This document shows, in pieces, positions 45,055-55,107 of a DNA stretch of 64,000 bases. The translations under genes were made by a program, and so were the position numbers. Under the pieces are notes generated by a model, which was given only the letters and a program-made list of their open reading frames with translations, was not told where the DNA came from and did no database searches. Within the stretch, counting starts at the first letter, position 1; every line of letters starts with the position of its first letter. This DNA is from Sipunculus nudus (lineage: Eukaryota; Annelida; Sipuncula; Golfingiida; Sipunculidae), in contig JAPPUL010000095.1 in the NCBI GenBank assembly GCA_026874595.1, positions 1,304,001 to 1,368,000 on the forward strand, written 5' to 3'.

Positions 45055-47328
45055 CTAATTTTGTTCAAACGACTTGGTGTTAGCCGGAATACCAAGCAAT
45101 TGATTAAAAGGGTTCTCATCATGAGGCAAGTCACAATCTTGTAAAGGCTTAGTATTAGACATAAACTTGGCATTATAGTTTATATTAACACACTTACCTT
45201 TAACGGCCTTAAGCCCGGAGTCAATACAAACGTCCTGGGTTTCAAAGTTATAAGAATTGTCAAAAGAGAAAGAAGAGGAGGTGTAATATAAGCTAGCGAG
45301 CTTCATAAATCGAGTAAATATAGGGCCTGCGATGGTGCCACCGGTGCCATAAAGGGGTTTACTATCATCATGCCCGACCCAAACAGCAGCAGACAATTCA
45401 GGAGTAAATCCAGCAAACCAAAGGTCTCTAGAATCTTGAGAAGTACCTGACTTGCCGGCGATATCGAAATTGATGTTAGCAATTTTCTTGGCATAATAAC
45501 CGGTTCCCCCAGGGTTTAAAACTTGCTGTAAGATTTTAGAAATAAGATAAGCGGCTTCTTTAGATATAACAGTTTTCTTGAAAGGATTTATTTGCTCATT
45601 TTCAATGATGATGCTTTTGCCTGTAATGTCATTAATATATTTAATAAGTTTAGGTTTAACAAAAATGCCTTTATTAGCGAATGTGGAGTAGATGGTAGCA
45701 AGTTCAATTAAAGACATTTCAACAGAGCCAAGGATAATAGAATACTGATCATCTTTATAACGGTTTATACTCTCTTCAAATGACAAGTCCAAAGCCTGTT
45801 GAATGAAGTTTCTAACACTTTTAATACCGATATCAGAAGCAATACGCGCAGCAACTTGATTACTAGATATTTTAATAGCCTTAGTTATGCTTATTTTTTT
45901 ATTAAGGTATTGGTCATTATAATTTTTAACTTTCCAAACTTTATTATGCTTCAAAGAAATAGGTTCATATTTATCCAAGACTAAAGAATAAGGGGTAATA
46001 AGCCTATCATCCAAAGCGGCAGCATAAAAGATAGGTTTAAAAGCAGAACCAGGTTGTCGCATGGCCTGAAAGGCTCTATTATACTGATTAGAAACACTAA
46101 ACTTCTCACCGCCAACAAAAGCTTTAATTCCGCCAGTTTTAGGTTCAATAGCAATTAAAGCCGCTTGTATTTTATTTTTGTCATAATATCTAAACTTCTT
46201 TTTTTTAAGGAGATTTTTTCTAATAAGTATAAGACGTTTTTTAATGATGTTCCGAGCCTTAAGCTGTAGGTCCATATCGATATAAGTATATATTCGAAGT
46301 CCTTTAGTATGTAAAAAGTCAAAGGCTTGATTTTCGTCATCAAAGATATTTTTTTGAACTAAAGTGCGTATAAGCTGTCGTTTAACCTCCTCAACTACAT
46401 AAGGGGCTTTATTTAGCGACTCATTATATTTTTTAGTTGAATAAATCTTTTTAAAGTTATGAGTATTCCAAAACTCTTCATACAATTTAATATATGAGTT
46501 ATCAATAAGTCCTTGTTTATGCATGGACTTAAGGACGTTAAGATGCTTTTTTTTTGAATGTTCTATATTTTTGAAAGGAGAAAAAAGACTTGGGTTTGGA
46601 ATGACGCCAACGAGTAATGCCGCTTCAATTATATTTAAGTTTTTAGCAGCCTTTTTAAAATAAAACTTAGAAGCCTCTTCAACCCCATTAACATTGTGCC
46701 CAAAGTATATGTAGTTGACATACATTTCAAGGATATCGTTTTTGTCATAATACTTTTCAATAAGGTTTTTAGTAATTATAATCTCATAAACTTTCCTATG
46801 AAGATTACGTTCACTTGTCGTAAAAAGCAATTTGGCAAGTTGCTGTGTTAAAGTGCTTCCCCCGCGGACAATACGTCCAGCAAAAAGGTTTTGCACCAAA
46901 GCATTAGCTATAGCATAGTAGTTTATGCCTTTATGTTTGTAAAATTGCCTATCTTCTGAATTTATTAAAGCCTTGATAAAATGAGGTGAAACATCGTTAA
47001 GGCCAACGATATCCCTATCTTCCTTAGAGAACTTGCCAATTTCCTTGCCATTAATATCATATATTATGGTTGCACTATAAATTGATTGATCTTTTATATC
47101 CTCTTTACTATTAAAGCTTACAGGGGCTTTTACAAAGATTTGCGGATAAGCTTTTTTGTTTATTAAGTATTTATAATAATTTAGTGTTTTAATATGATCG
47201 TTACGATTGGCTAGATACTCGTTATAAACTTTGTTGTAATATGCGGTTCCTATAATGGATATGATTATAATTATAATTATAGCCGTTATAGGAAGTAAGA
47301 GTATTGTTAGTAACTTTTTTTTCTTCAT
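45055..47328 (-). CDS. Class A penicillin-binding protein (PBP1A-like)
   Basis: Bifunctional peptidoglycan synthase of 757 residues. An N-terminal membrane anchor (residues 5-30) is followed by the glycosyltransferase domain with EDRQFYKHKG and RGGSTLTQQLAKLL. The transpeptidase domain has the active-site serine in QPGSAFKP, the SxN motif SSNQ and KSGTSQDSRDLWFAG. It could supply transpeptidation while no class B PBP is visible in the cell-wall cluster. Near the C-terminus two cysteines flank a short tail. Confidence 0.93.
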   Translation of the reverse strand: MKKKKLLTILLLPITAIIIIIIISIIGTAYYNKVYNEYLANRNDHIKTLNYYKYLINKKAYPQIFVKAPVSFNSKEDIKDQSIYSATIIYDINGKEIGKFSKEDRDIVGLNDVSPHFIKALINSEDRQFYKHKGINYYAIANALVQNLFAGRIVRGGSTLTQQLAKLLFTTSERNLHRKVYEIIITKNLIEKYYDKNDILEMYVNYIYFGHNVNGVEEASKFYFKKAAKNLNIIEAALLVGVIPNPSLFSPFKNIEHSKKKHLNVLKSMHKQGLIDNSYIKLYEEFWNTHNFKKIYSTKKYNESLNKAPYVVEEVKRQLIRTLVQKNIFDDENQAFDFLHTKGLRIYTYIDMDLQLKARNIIKKRLILIRKNLLKKKKFRYYDKNKIQAALIAIEPKTGGIKAFVGGEKFSVSNQYNRAFQAMRQPGSAFKPIFYAAALDDRLITPYSLVLDKYEPISLKHNKVWKVKNYNDQYLNKKISITKAIKISSNQVAARIASDIGIKSVRNFIQQALDLSFEESINRYKDDQYSIILGSVEMSLIELATIYSTFANKGIFVKPKLIKYINDITGKSIIIENEQINPFKKTVISKEAAYLISKILQQVLNPGGTGYYAKKIANINFDIAGKSGTSQDSRDLWFAGFTPELSAAVWVGHDDSKPLYGTGGTIAGPIFTRFMKLASLYYTSSSFSFDNSYNFETQDVCIDSGLKAVKGKCVNINYNAKFMSNTKPLQDCDLPHDENPFNQLLGIPANTKSFEQN

Positions 47329-47506
47329 ACTAAAGATCTTGAATTAATAAATTATAATAATATTATTAACTAATTAACACCCAATCTAATATAGTACTTA
47401 TAACCAAAATAGTGTAGTTTTAGAAAAAATGTATTTAGTAATGACTATAATTTATGGATATGCCTAAAAAGCATAAATTTAGAATTTAGATAAAAAAAAG
47501 GACTAT

Positions 47507-47965
47507 ATGAAATTCTCGCCTATACTCTATCCATTTCTACTAGTTGCATTTATACTTTTAATATTTTATCTATTTTTCTTTGGGGATAATGGACTATTAT
47601 CATATAAAACTAAGATTTTGCAATTAAACGAATTAAAAGCTCAAAATAGAGTGTTGTATGAGAAAGTTAAAAAACTTGAACATGAGATAGATTCCTTGCT
47701 TGATAATGATAAATATCAACTTGAATTTGAGGCAAGAAAAAATGGTTTTAAGAAAAAAGGTGATATAATATTAGTTATAAGAAATAGTGCTTTCCTAGAT
47801 TCTTTAGCACAGGAGTATGAGAGTAAGTATAGAAAAACTGATAAAACAAAGACCATTGATTATATAGCAAGTTATAATAAGAAGGTAATACTAGGGTTTA
47901 TACTAAATGTAGCTATAGCTTTTGTACTTGTTTTGATACTTCCTGTTGGTAACAATAAATCTTAA
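47507..47965 (+). CDS. FtsB/DivIC-family septum formation initiator
   Basis: A 152-residue division protein: a membrane helix at residues 8-26, a coiled coil (KAQNRVLYEKVKKLEHEIDSL) and the family ending EARKNGFKKKGDIILVI. Unusually it continues to a second membrane helix at the C-terminus (about 127-147). FtsB pairs with FtsL, encoded at 37.7 kb. ATG preceded by AAAGGA. Confidence 0.82.
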   Translation: MKFSPILYPFLLVAFILLIFYLFFFGDNGLLSYKTKILQLNELKAQNRVLYEKVKKLEHEIDSLLDNDKYQLEFEARKNGFKKKGDIILVIRNSAFLDSLAQEYESKYRKTDKTKTIDYIASYNKKVILGFILNVAIAFVLVLILPVGNNKS

Positions 47966-47998
47966 AAATGCTTCTTAAGGATGAGAGCAAGGTAAAAA

Positions 47999-48028
47999 AA
48001 TAACATTATTAAAAGAATAACGTTATTC
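47999..48028. promoter_or_regulatory. Paired palindromes, possible operator
   Basis: AATAACATTATT (47999-48010) and AATAACGTTATT (48016-48027) are near-identical palindromes 17 bases apart, the second extended to a perfect 14-base palindrome GAATAACGTTATTC. They lie 75-100 bases before the beta-barrel gene. Operator or weak terminator are both possible. Confidence 0.4.
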
Positions 48029-48100
48029 AATGGAGTGGATAAAGATAAGTTTGTGAAGAACAGACGGTAGTTTTTAACGATACAGTTCTTAGAGGTAATA

Positions 48101-49024
48101 TTGAATTTTTTACGTATAGTTGTCTGTTCTTTATTTATAATATTGGCAGTGCTTTATAGTACCGATGGATATAGTTATAATATGAGTGTTCGTATAAATC
48201 CATTTTATAGTTATGATTATCTTAGATGGAACTTCTCAAGTGGCAATATAAATATACGCTCTGAGCTTACATGGCGAAAGATGCATGTTGTTGGATTTGA
48301 CTTAGCATATGATTTAGTTTATGCAAAAAACAAGTATTTTGATGTTGTTTTTCGTTATGGGACTATAATAGATGGGCAGGTTCAGGATTCAGATTATAAT
48401 GGTTCTAACAGGACGAAGGAGTTTTTAAGAGCATATGCCGACACAGGAGGCTATGTGGTTTCAACTTACTTAGGATTTGGTAAGATTGTAATCACAAAGG
48501 ATAAACTTACATTGATTGGGCAAGGTGGACCTTTTTTCAGACGCGGCTCTTATTTGCTAAGAAATGGTTATCAAGCAATAAATACGCTTGGAACCCTGAG
48601 AGGTCTCATCAAAAACCTTAAGTCTCATTATGAAAACAATTGGATAGGGGCATTCGGGGGGGTAAAGCTATCCTTAAGGCCGGTAGAGGTCTGGATATTA
48701 GATTTAATAGTAAGAGGCAGTTTATCTTACTATTATGCATCAGCGGATTGGAATTTAAGAGAGGATTTCCAACATCCTATAAGTTATGAAAATCATGCAC
48801 TTGGCCTTGGAGTCTCTATTAACCTAATGAACTTATTTCGGGTACATAATAATATATATATAAGTTTTGGGAGCCTGGTTGAGATAATATATGTTCCAAT
48901 TGGAGCTATAGTTATATACTACAGTGCCAACTCATCGTCAGGGCTTAGAAAATCCTATAGTAAGTTACGTGAGGTATTGTCTTTCTCAGCAAGCGCATAT
49001 ATCGGTCTTAAGGTTATTTTCTAG
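48101..49024 (+). CDS. Outer-membrane beta-barrel-like protein
   Basis: A 307-residue protein starting at TTG 48101 with AGAGGT upstream. A signal peptide (about residues 1-25) precedes alternating amphipathic strands rich in Tyr, Trp and Gly, ending in IGLKVIF with a terminal phenylalanine, the outer-membrane barrel hallmark. The pattern resembles omptin-like barrels, but no catalytic residues can be assigned. Confidence 0.65.
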   Translation: MNFLRIVVCSLFIILAVLYSTDGYSYNMSVRINPFYSYDYLRWNFSSGNINIRSELTWRKMHVVGFDLAYDLVYAKNKYFDVVFRYGTIIDGQVQDSDYNGSNRTKEFLRAYADTGGYVVSTYLGFGKIVITKDKLTLIGQGGPFFRRGSYLLRNGYQAINTLGTLRGLIKNLKSHYENNWIGAFGGVKLSLRPVEVWILDLIVRGSLSYYYASADWNLREDFQHPISYENHALGLGVSINLMNLFRVHNNIYISFGSLVEIIYVPIGAIVIYYSANSSSGLRKSYSKLREVLSFSASAYIGLKVIF

Positions 49025-49058
49025 CAAAGTATTTAGTACTACAAAGTATTTAGTACTA
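49025..49058. repeat. 17-bp tandem duplication after the beta-barrel gene
   Basis: Two perfect copies of CAAAGTATTTAGTACTA begin immediately after the stop codon at 49022-49024. Confidence 0.88.
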
Positions 49059-49108
49059 AAAGATTAACTATTAGATTAAATTATAAAGAATATTAAATTA
49101 AAAGAATG

Positions 49109-50419
49109 TTAAACAAATTTGATATTTGTTATTTCAACAGGACAATTTACTCGTAAAGGCATCCAGCTGCCAAGCCCACTGTTTACATATAAGTGCCTGT
49201 CATTGTATGTTTTATAATGTCCCTTAAGGTAAGGATAAACAAATTGCAAAGGGGTTATAATGTTATTATTCCACCTGCCAAATAGTAGTTGCCCACCGTG
49301 TGTATGTCCTGATAGAGTTAATTTTACATTATAGTTTTTAATTGTTGAAAAAGTTGTTGGATGATGGGATAGTAGAATATTTGTTTTGCTTTTATCTTTA
49401 TGCTTGATGGAAGAGAATGTAGTATCCAAGTATTGCCCAAGTCGTTCCTCGATATGAGGTTTAATACCAGTAAGCCTGTATGGATAATCAAGCCCAAGCA
49501 TATTAAAATCCCAGTCTTTATATTTTACGTTTATGGAATCATTTACAAGGAGAGTAAAGTTAAGTTTCTTAAGAGCATCAGTTATGAGAGGTTCGCCGGT
49601 ATAATAGTCATGATTCCCCAAACATACATAAATCTCTCTGCCTTTAGGATTTAAGCTTTCAAAACACTTTTGCATAGTAGGAATCATATCAGGATTAACA
49701 TCAATAATATCCCCTGTTATAACAATAAAGTCCGGATTAATGTCATTAATCTTCTTTGCAAAGAACATAAATTGCTCAAGACCCATAAAAGAGCCAAAGT
49801 GGATATCGGATATCTGTACGATATTAAGCCCCTTAAGACTATCATCTTTTATATTAAGATCTGTTATTCTATGGCTAAATTCGTTTTTAATAATACCTAC
49901 CGTATTAATTGTAAGTAGAGCGGAAGGAATAGCTAAGGCAAGCTTTTTTATATAAATTCTTCTTTCAAGAGCGTTCTTAAGAGTGTCCTCTTTATGTTTA
50001 TTATCCAAAGGCAGTTTTTCTTTTGCAGAATGCCTTACTGCAGTGTTCTTACGATACTTTCTATATAAAAACAAAAAAGGACGCACTAATAATTTAGTTA
50101 GACTAAAAGCGGTAAGTAATATGGTTAAAGGCATTATCGTTAGTATCAATATATATATTGGATAGGTAGAGGAGAGTTTAAGCCATAGAGGCAGTACAGT
50201 ATAATATTCATTTAGCTTTAAAAGGTAATAAAAGAACATTGGTACAAGACAATATAAAAGTACTATCTTGTATGCTATTAATAATGTCTTATTACTCTCT
50301 TTTGATAAACCCCATACTCCTATCCAGCGCTTTAGATATATATAGGGAATCATAGAGATTAAGCCGAATACTAAAGGAAAGGCAATTTGTATTATATATC
50401 TTATTTCTTCAGGTCTCAT
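49109..50419 (-). CDS. Membrane-anchored metallophosphoesterase
   Basis: A 436-residue protein with several N-terminal membrane helices (about residues 10-30, 45-65, 80-110) and a C-terminal calcineurin-like phosphoesterase domain. The metal motifs are all present: QISDIHFG, VITGDIID, CLGNHDYY, LLSHHP and LSGHTHGGQ. Related proteins include YaeI/LpxH-like and other envelope phosphodiesterases. Substrate unknown. Confidence 0.88.
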   Translation of the reverse strand: MRPEEIRYIIQIAFPLVFGLISMIPYIYLKRWIGVWGLSKESNKTLLIAYKIVLLYCLVPMFFYYLLKLNEYYTVLPLWLKLSSTYPIYILILTIMPLTILLTAFSLTKLLVRPFLFLYRKYRKNTAVRHSAKEKLPLDNKHKEDTLKNALERRIYIKKLALAIPSALLTINTVGIIKNEFSHRITDLNIKDDSLKGLNIVQISDIHFGSFMGLEQFMFFAKKINDINPDFIVITGDIIDVNPDMIPTMQKCFESLNPKGREIYVCLGNHDYYTGEPLITDALKKLNFTLLVNDSINVKYKDWDFNMLGLDYPYRLTGIKPHIEERLGQYLDTTFSSIKHKDKSKTNILLSHHPTTFSTIKNYNVKLTLSGHTHGGQLLFGRWNNNIITPLQFVYPYLKGHYKTYNDRHLYVNSGLGSWMPLRVNCPVEITNIKFV

Positions 50420-50460
50420 ATCTTATTGAATTATATAATAATTTAAAGCATTATTGTCTA

Positions 50461-51834
50461 TTAGTATTTATTTTGGGCATCCTCTTTTATCTTATAAAAC
50501 ACTTTACGAGTTGATATGCCAAGGCTTTGTGCTGTCTTATTTTTATCTCCATCAAATAATCTAAGCGTATTTTCTATTACCATCCTCTCTATAGAGGACA
50601 TTGAAGTTCCAACCTCTATTGAAAGATTTATAACATCATTTTCAGCTTTTCTATTATTAGCCTTACCAGTAAAGCTTATATCACCAAGTTCTATTATATT
50701 GCCTTTTGATAGTACCAATGCCCGTTCTAGTAGATTGCTAAGTTCTCTTATATTCCCATGGAATGGATAGTTTGTAAGGTATTTAAGTGCTTCTACCGAT
50801 ATTTCTTTGTCCTTGATTCTATTTTTCTTACTTATCTCGTTTATTAAGAATTTAACTAAAAGCGGTATGTCCTCTTTGCGCTCTCGTAGAGGCGGGAGCG
50901 TTAGATTTACTACATTTAACCTATAATATAAATCCTCACGAAACGTACCCTCTTCTATCTTTTTTAATAGATTCTGATGAGTTGCTGATACTATCCTAAC
51001 ATTTGTTTTAAGGACCTCCTGCCCGCCAAGACGGTAAAACTCTCCATTCTCAAGTACGCGAAGTATTTTAGCCTGTAAGGATAGTTCCATATCCCCTATC
51101 TCATCTAAAAACAATGTCCCCTTATCTGCAAGCTCAAACATTCCCTTAGTAGTTTTATAAGCTCCTGTAAAGGCTCCCTTTTCGTAGCCGAATAATTCAC
51201 TCTCAAGTAGATTTGTTGGAATTGCTGCACAGTTTATTTTATATAGTGGTTTTGTTTTTCTATTACTTTCTTTATGGATAAGTTCACATGCAAGCTCTTT
51301 ACCGGTACCGCTCTCGCCAAATATTATACATGAGGCATCTGTTTTTGCTATCTTAATTGCTTTTTCTATTTCGCTTAGAAGATTTGCTGAGTTACCTATT
51401 ATTACAGGGCCATCGCTTCCATATTTATTATTCTTTAAGTTTAATTTCTCCTGATCAGTAAGTTTGTATTCCTTTAACTGTTTCACAAACTTATATAGCA
51501 AATCAATATCAATGGGCTTATTTAAAAAGTAATATGCACCTAGTTTTATAGATTCAATTACTGAGTCTAAATTCTTAAGAGCAGACATCGTTATAACTTG
51601 CATATTAGGCTGTATCTGTTTAGCCTCCTTAAGCAAGGTAAGTCCGTCTTTACGTGGTATTTTTATGTCGATAAACGCAAGGTCGTATCTTCTGCTTTTT
51701 ATTTTCTTAAGCCCTTCAAATCCGTCTTCTGCTTTGTCTACAGGATAGCCTTCGGGAACAAGTGCATCATTTAGGAAGTTCCTAAAGTTTGGCTCATCAT
51801 CCACTACGAGTATTTTAAAATCCTTATTATGCAT
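50461..51834 (-). CDS. NtrC-family sigma-54 response regulator
   Basis: A 457-residue three-domain regulator. The receiver domain has VDDEP and the phospho-acceptor Asp56. The AAA+ domain has Walker A GESGTGKE, the sigma-54-contacting GAFTGA loop and Walker B FLDEIGD. The C-terminal Fis-type helix-turn-helix ends in NKTAQSLGISTRKVFYKI. No sensor kinase is adjacent, so its signal is unknown. It implies sigma-54 promoters elsewhere. Confidence 0.95.
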   Translation of the reverse strand: MHNKDFKILVVDDEPNFRNFLNDALVPEGYPVDKAEDGFEGLKKIKSRRYDLAFIDIKIPRKDGLTLLKEAKQIQPNMQVITMSALKNLDSVIESIKLGAYYFLNKPIDIDLLYKFVKQLKEYKLTDQEKLNLKNNKYGSDGPVIIGNSANLLSEIEKAIKIAKTDASCIIFGESGTGKELACELIHKESNRKTKPLYKINCAAIPTNLLESELFGYEKGAFTGAYKTTKGMFELADKGTLFLDEIGDMELSLQAKILRVLENGEFYRLGGQEVLKTNVRIVSATHQNLLKKIEEGTFREDLYYRLNVVNLTLPPLRERKEDIPLLVKFLINEISKKNRIKDKEISVEALKYLTNYPFHGNIRELSNLLERALVLSKGNIIELGDISFTGKANNRKAENDVINLSIEVGTSMSSIERMVIENTLRLFDGDKNKTAQSLGISTRKVFYKIKEDAQNKY

Positions 51835-52062
51835 AATGTTTTTTTTAACTGTTTCTCAATGTACTTAATGATTTATAAGTTATTATTAGAACATCCTTTT
51901 TTATCCTATTTCCTATCTATTATTTCTATTCTTCTATAACTTTACATTGATAAATTATAACACAAATAGTAACTAAAATAAATAAAGGAGTTTTAAGCTC
52001 GGTCATTTACTTTTGGTGTTTGTATACTTTTATTTCTTTAAACTTTACTTATAATTTTTATT

Positions 52063-52716
52063 ATGCCAAGGATTTTTATACTTTTTACCTCCTTAATATT
52101 TATAGTGTCTCTTATAACTCTTAATTCATGTATTTCGTTTGATGAAGATGATATCAATGCTTTAGAAAGTAATAGTAGTGGCAGGATATACAGCCATAAC
52201 GAAATGCTTGAAATATTTGCTGCTAACTCTTTCTTGAAATTATTAGAAAATAAGGAAGCTTATATTTTAAAGTATGACCTAAACAAAGGGGTAAACCAGC
52301 TTTCTTATTCCAAGATATTATATTCATATACCAAAACCAAAGAACAATGGCATGAGTTTATTAAAGAGGCTATTGACTTTTATATTAAAAAACGTCAGAA
52401 TGATGTAAAACACTTTAATTATAGAGAAAGTGCATATAATGTTTCATTAAGCTTTTTTGACAAAAGTAATATAATCGATATTAAAGAAAAGCTTCCTCCG
52501 ACATATTGGAAACTCGGATACACCAAAGGTGCATTCTTAAAAAGCCAGCAAGACTATGCCAAATATATATTTTATACAACTTATATTAGGGACTCGCTTA
52601 AGGTTAAACGTTCTTTTTATAATGAAATGAAATATGTTATTAAAAAACAGACCTTTAAATCCGACGGTACTATAAACCAAACAAAGTATTTCTACAGACG
52701 CAAAGAACTACAGTAG
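52063..52716 (+). CDS. Lipoprotein of unknown function
   Basis: A 217-residue protein with a signal peptide ending in the lipobox LNSC (Cys at residue 23). The mature part is helical and Lys/Tyr-rich with no recognised domain. It is the only plus-strand gene in a block where the plus strand is C-rich, so its coding strand is poor in G compared with other plus-strand genes. Confidence 0.65.
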   Translation: MPRIFILFTSLIFIVSLITLNSCISFDEDDINALESNSSGRIYSHNEMLEIFAANSFLKLLENKEAYILKYDLNKGVNQLSYSKILYSYTKTKEQWHEFIKEAIDFYIKKRQNDVKHFNYRESAYNVSLSFFDKSNIIDIKEKLPPTYWKLGYTKGAFLKSQQDYAKYIFYTTYIRDSLKVKRSFYNEMKYVIKKQTFKSDGTINQTKYFYRRKELQ

Positions 52717-52744
52717 CTCTTTATAATTTTATATACTACAAAGA

Positions 52745-54808
52745 CTATTCATTAAAGCTTATTATAGAATCTTGCCTTTTAGGCGCTGCCTCCTCTTGCA
52801 CATCATCTTGAGAATCCGGAATTACCTTTAACTTCGATACCTCTCCCTCTTCATTTACTTTTACTATTGTGTCAGAATAATGAAATGTTTCTACTATCGT
52901 ATTCTCTATATCATCTATATTCGTTTGTAACATCATTTTAAACGATTTTGGGATTTGTTGATCTTTTATCACGTAATAATATTCAAGCGCCTCGTCAAGC
53001 TTATGTCTTGCTACCAGATATGCTGCCTCGTTTAGCATCCCTTGGTATCTTCTGTAGTATTTATTGTTAAACATGTCGCTAAAGTCAAATGTAAGCTTTA
53101 TCTCCTTCTTTATCGATTTTATACTGTGTTTTTGAGGCTCGATTTGTGCTACCTTCTCTTTATTTGTTTCTTCTAAAACTTCTTTTACTATTTCTTTAGT
53201 TAGTTTTGATTGTTCCTCTCTTGCTTGACTCAAGGATACACGCGAAATGCCGCGAGGCTTTGTTTCTACTTTTATAGCTTCTTCTTTTGCTTTGTATAAA
53301 CCTGATTCATAACCCTCTCCATTATCTGCCATTCCTCCACCAGCACTCTCTTCGTTTCTATTAATAACTGCTTCTCCTCCTCCTTTCTCCTTTATACCTT
53401 CCTCCCCTTTGATTCCATCACTCCCCATACTCATCATGCTCCCCCTCGTGCCCATAGTGCCCAATGCCTTATCTTCCTTTAACTTCTTTTTTGCATTTAA
53501 AATAGCATTTCTAAGATCATCCATCTCTTTTACTACATCCTCATCTTCTTTCTCATCTTCTTTCTCATCTTCTTTCTCATCTTCTTTCTCACCTCCTTTC
53601 CCCTCTTTCTCATCTTCTTTCCCCTCTTTCTCATCTTCTTTCTCACCTCCTTTCCCCTCTTTCTCACCTCCTTTCCCCTGCTCTTCATCTGCCTCTAAAG
53701 CATCTTCTGTCCCTGCTACACCCCCTTTAGTCGCCTTATTTGAACCTCTAGCATCTGCTCCAAAGCTTATAATATTATCATCTTGTCCCAAAACATCAGA
53801 ATCCAAAACCGAAGCCTTTTTTGTTTTTAGAGCTTCTAAGGTTAACTGCGATAAGTTTGATATCGCTTTAACACTGTCATTTAAGGTCCTTTCCATCGTA
53901 TTAGATAGATGTTTATGTCTTTCTTCTAATGAGTTTAGTTTCTCTTTAATCGCTTCATCTGGGGATAGCTTAACGTTTAGAGTGTTTTCAAGCGTCTTGT
54001 TTAATGCATCTGCTAAAGTGTCATCTATAACCGATTGCTCATTCTCATCGTAAAAAGTAGCTCCAGAACCTAACCCCTTAGCCTCATTAGCTTCATTATA
54101 TGAGTTAGAAAAAGCTCCCTCAGGATATGAATCGTCCTCAAGATACGAAGTTACATCTTCTGATAGCCCAACTCCTTCGCTTTTTTTGCTTGGCTCTATT
54201 GATTGCATCTTATCAATTAGATTATCTAATCCTTCTTTTGAAAGCTCTTTTGAAAGATTAATCTGTTCTACCAGATTCTTTAATATATTATCTATTACTG
54301 AATCTTTAGTCTGGTTTACAAAAAAATCTTCTCTTGCCTTATTAAGTTCATCATCCTGTTTTATGATATCTTTATCTAGATTATCTTTTGCTTTAATGTC
54401 CGTTTCTATATGTTCTAAAAGAAAAGAGTTTATATTTTTAAGTACGTTTTTTTTATCATCAGCTCGTCTGCCCAAAAAATTCTTGCGTCTATCGGTATTT
54501 TTTAGAGTGGGATTTGCAGGGTCTATATCACTACTACGCCTTTTGGAGCGTAACTTTTTAGTTTCAATATCTTCCTTAGCTTTAAGATTATCCTTTAAAG
54601 ATGCATTAATTATTGCTTCTATTTTTGCTTTAATGTGCTCTTTAATATTTTGTGAGCTTAGCAATTTTGAATACATAAAAACGCTTGACTCAATATCTCC
54701 TTTATCAAAAGACTTTGCCGCTACCTTAAATATCATTTTCTGCGAAGTACGAAGAGTTGGTTTATCTTTTTCTTCTAGGATAGGTTTAAACGGAGTATTG
54801 TCTTGCAT
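52745..54808 (-). CDS. Large charged low-complexity protein with C-terminal helical domain
   Basis: A 687-residue protein without signal peptide or membrane segment, so probably cytoplasmic. The first 60 residues and the last 120 (YYRRYQGMLNEAAYLVARHKLDEALEYYYVI, cut) look like TPR-type helices. Between them is a long Lys/Glu/Asp/Ser-rich region with a repeat of GKEDEKEG and KEDE units (about 53540-53690 in the DNA, 12-base multiples). No known domain. The intact frame argues that the repeats are tolerated or selected. Confidence 0.65.
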   Translation of the reverse strand: MQDNTPFKPILEEKDKPTLRTSQKMIFKVAAKSFDKGDIESSVFMYSKLLSSQNIKEHIKAKIEAIINASLKDNLKAKEDIETKKLRSKRRSSDIDPANPTLKNTDRRKNFLGRRADDKKNVLKNINSFLLEHIETDIKAKDNLDKDIIKQDDELNKAREDFFVNQTKDSVIDNILKNLVEQINLSKELSKEGLDNLIDKMQSIEPSKKSEGVGLSEDVTSYLEDDSYPEGAFSNSYNEANEAKGLGSGATFYDENEQSVIDDTLADALNKTLENTLNVKLSPDEAIKEKLNSLEERHKHLSNTMERTLNDSVKAISNLSQLTLEALKTKKASVLDSDVLGQDDNIISFGADARGSNKATKGGVAGTEDALEADEEQGKGGEKEGKGGEKEDEKEGKEDEKEGKGGEKEDEKEDEKEDEKEDEDVVKEMDDLRNAILNAKKKLKEDKALGTMGTRGSMMSMGSDGIKGEEGIKEKGGGEAVINRNEESAGGGMADNGEGYESGLYKAKEEAIKVETKPRGISRVSLSQAREEQSKLTKEIVKEVLEETNKEKVAQIEPQKHSIKSIKKEIKLTFDFSDMFNNKYYRRYQGMLNEAAYLVARHKLDEALEYYYVIKDQQIPKSFKMMLQTNIDDIENTIVETFHYSDTIVKVNEEGEVSKLKVIPDSQDDVQEEAAPKRQDSIISFNE

Positions 54809-54857
54809 ATTAATTACCTAAAATAAAGACAATAAAGGATACTATAATAATATCTTT

Positions 54858-54913
54858 TTATTTTCTAAATATTATTTTCTAAATATTATTTTCTAAATAT
54901 TATTTTCTAAATA
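54858..54913. repeat. 14-bp tandem repeat, four copies
   Basis: Four perfect copies of TTATTTTCTAAATA lie in the roughly 300-base divergent gap between the charged protein and ppc. The rest of the gap (54914-55090) is AT-rich, with no RNA gene or ORF seen. Confidence 0.9.
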
Positions 54914-55107
54914 TACTTAATAAGACTTTTAATTTCTATTTTAGTCTTTACATTAAAACACATTAAATTTATCTACCAAACACACTATAAATAGTCGAAA
55001 GTATACAAATAATAAATGAATGGCATGTAGGTATTTTTGTAAAATATTGCTTTATTTAGTAATAAAAGCGGGTTAAATAAATAGAATGCTAATGGGAGGA
55101 TAGACAA

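Noticed and set aside
53409-54053. Plus-strand 214-residue Ser/Phe-rich ORF opposite the large charged protein
   Set aside because: Its repetitive Ser/Phe composition is the mirror of the Lys/Glu/Asp repeats on the other strand; no signal, domain or ribosome-binding site.
54186-54821. Plus-strand 211-residue ORF opposite the charged protein
   Set aside because: Shadow frame with leucine/serine bias; the minus-strand frame is longer and starts cleanly at 54808.
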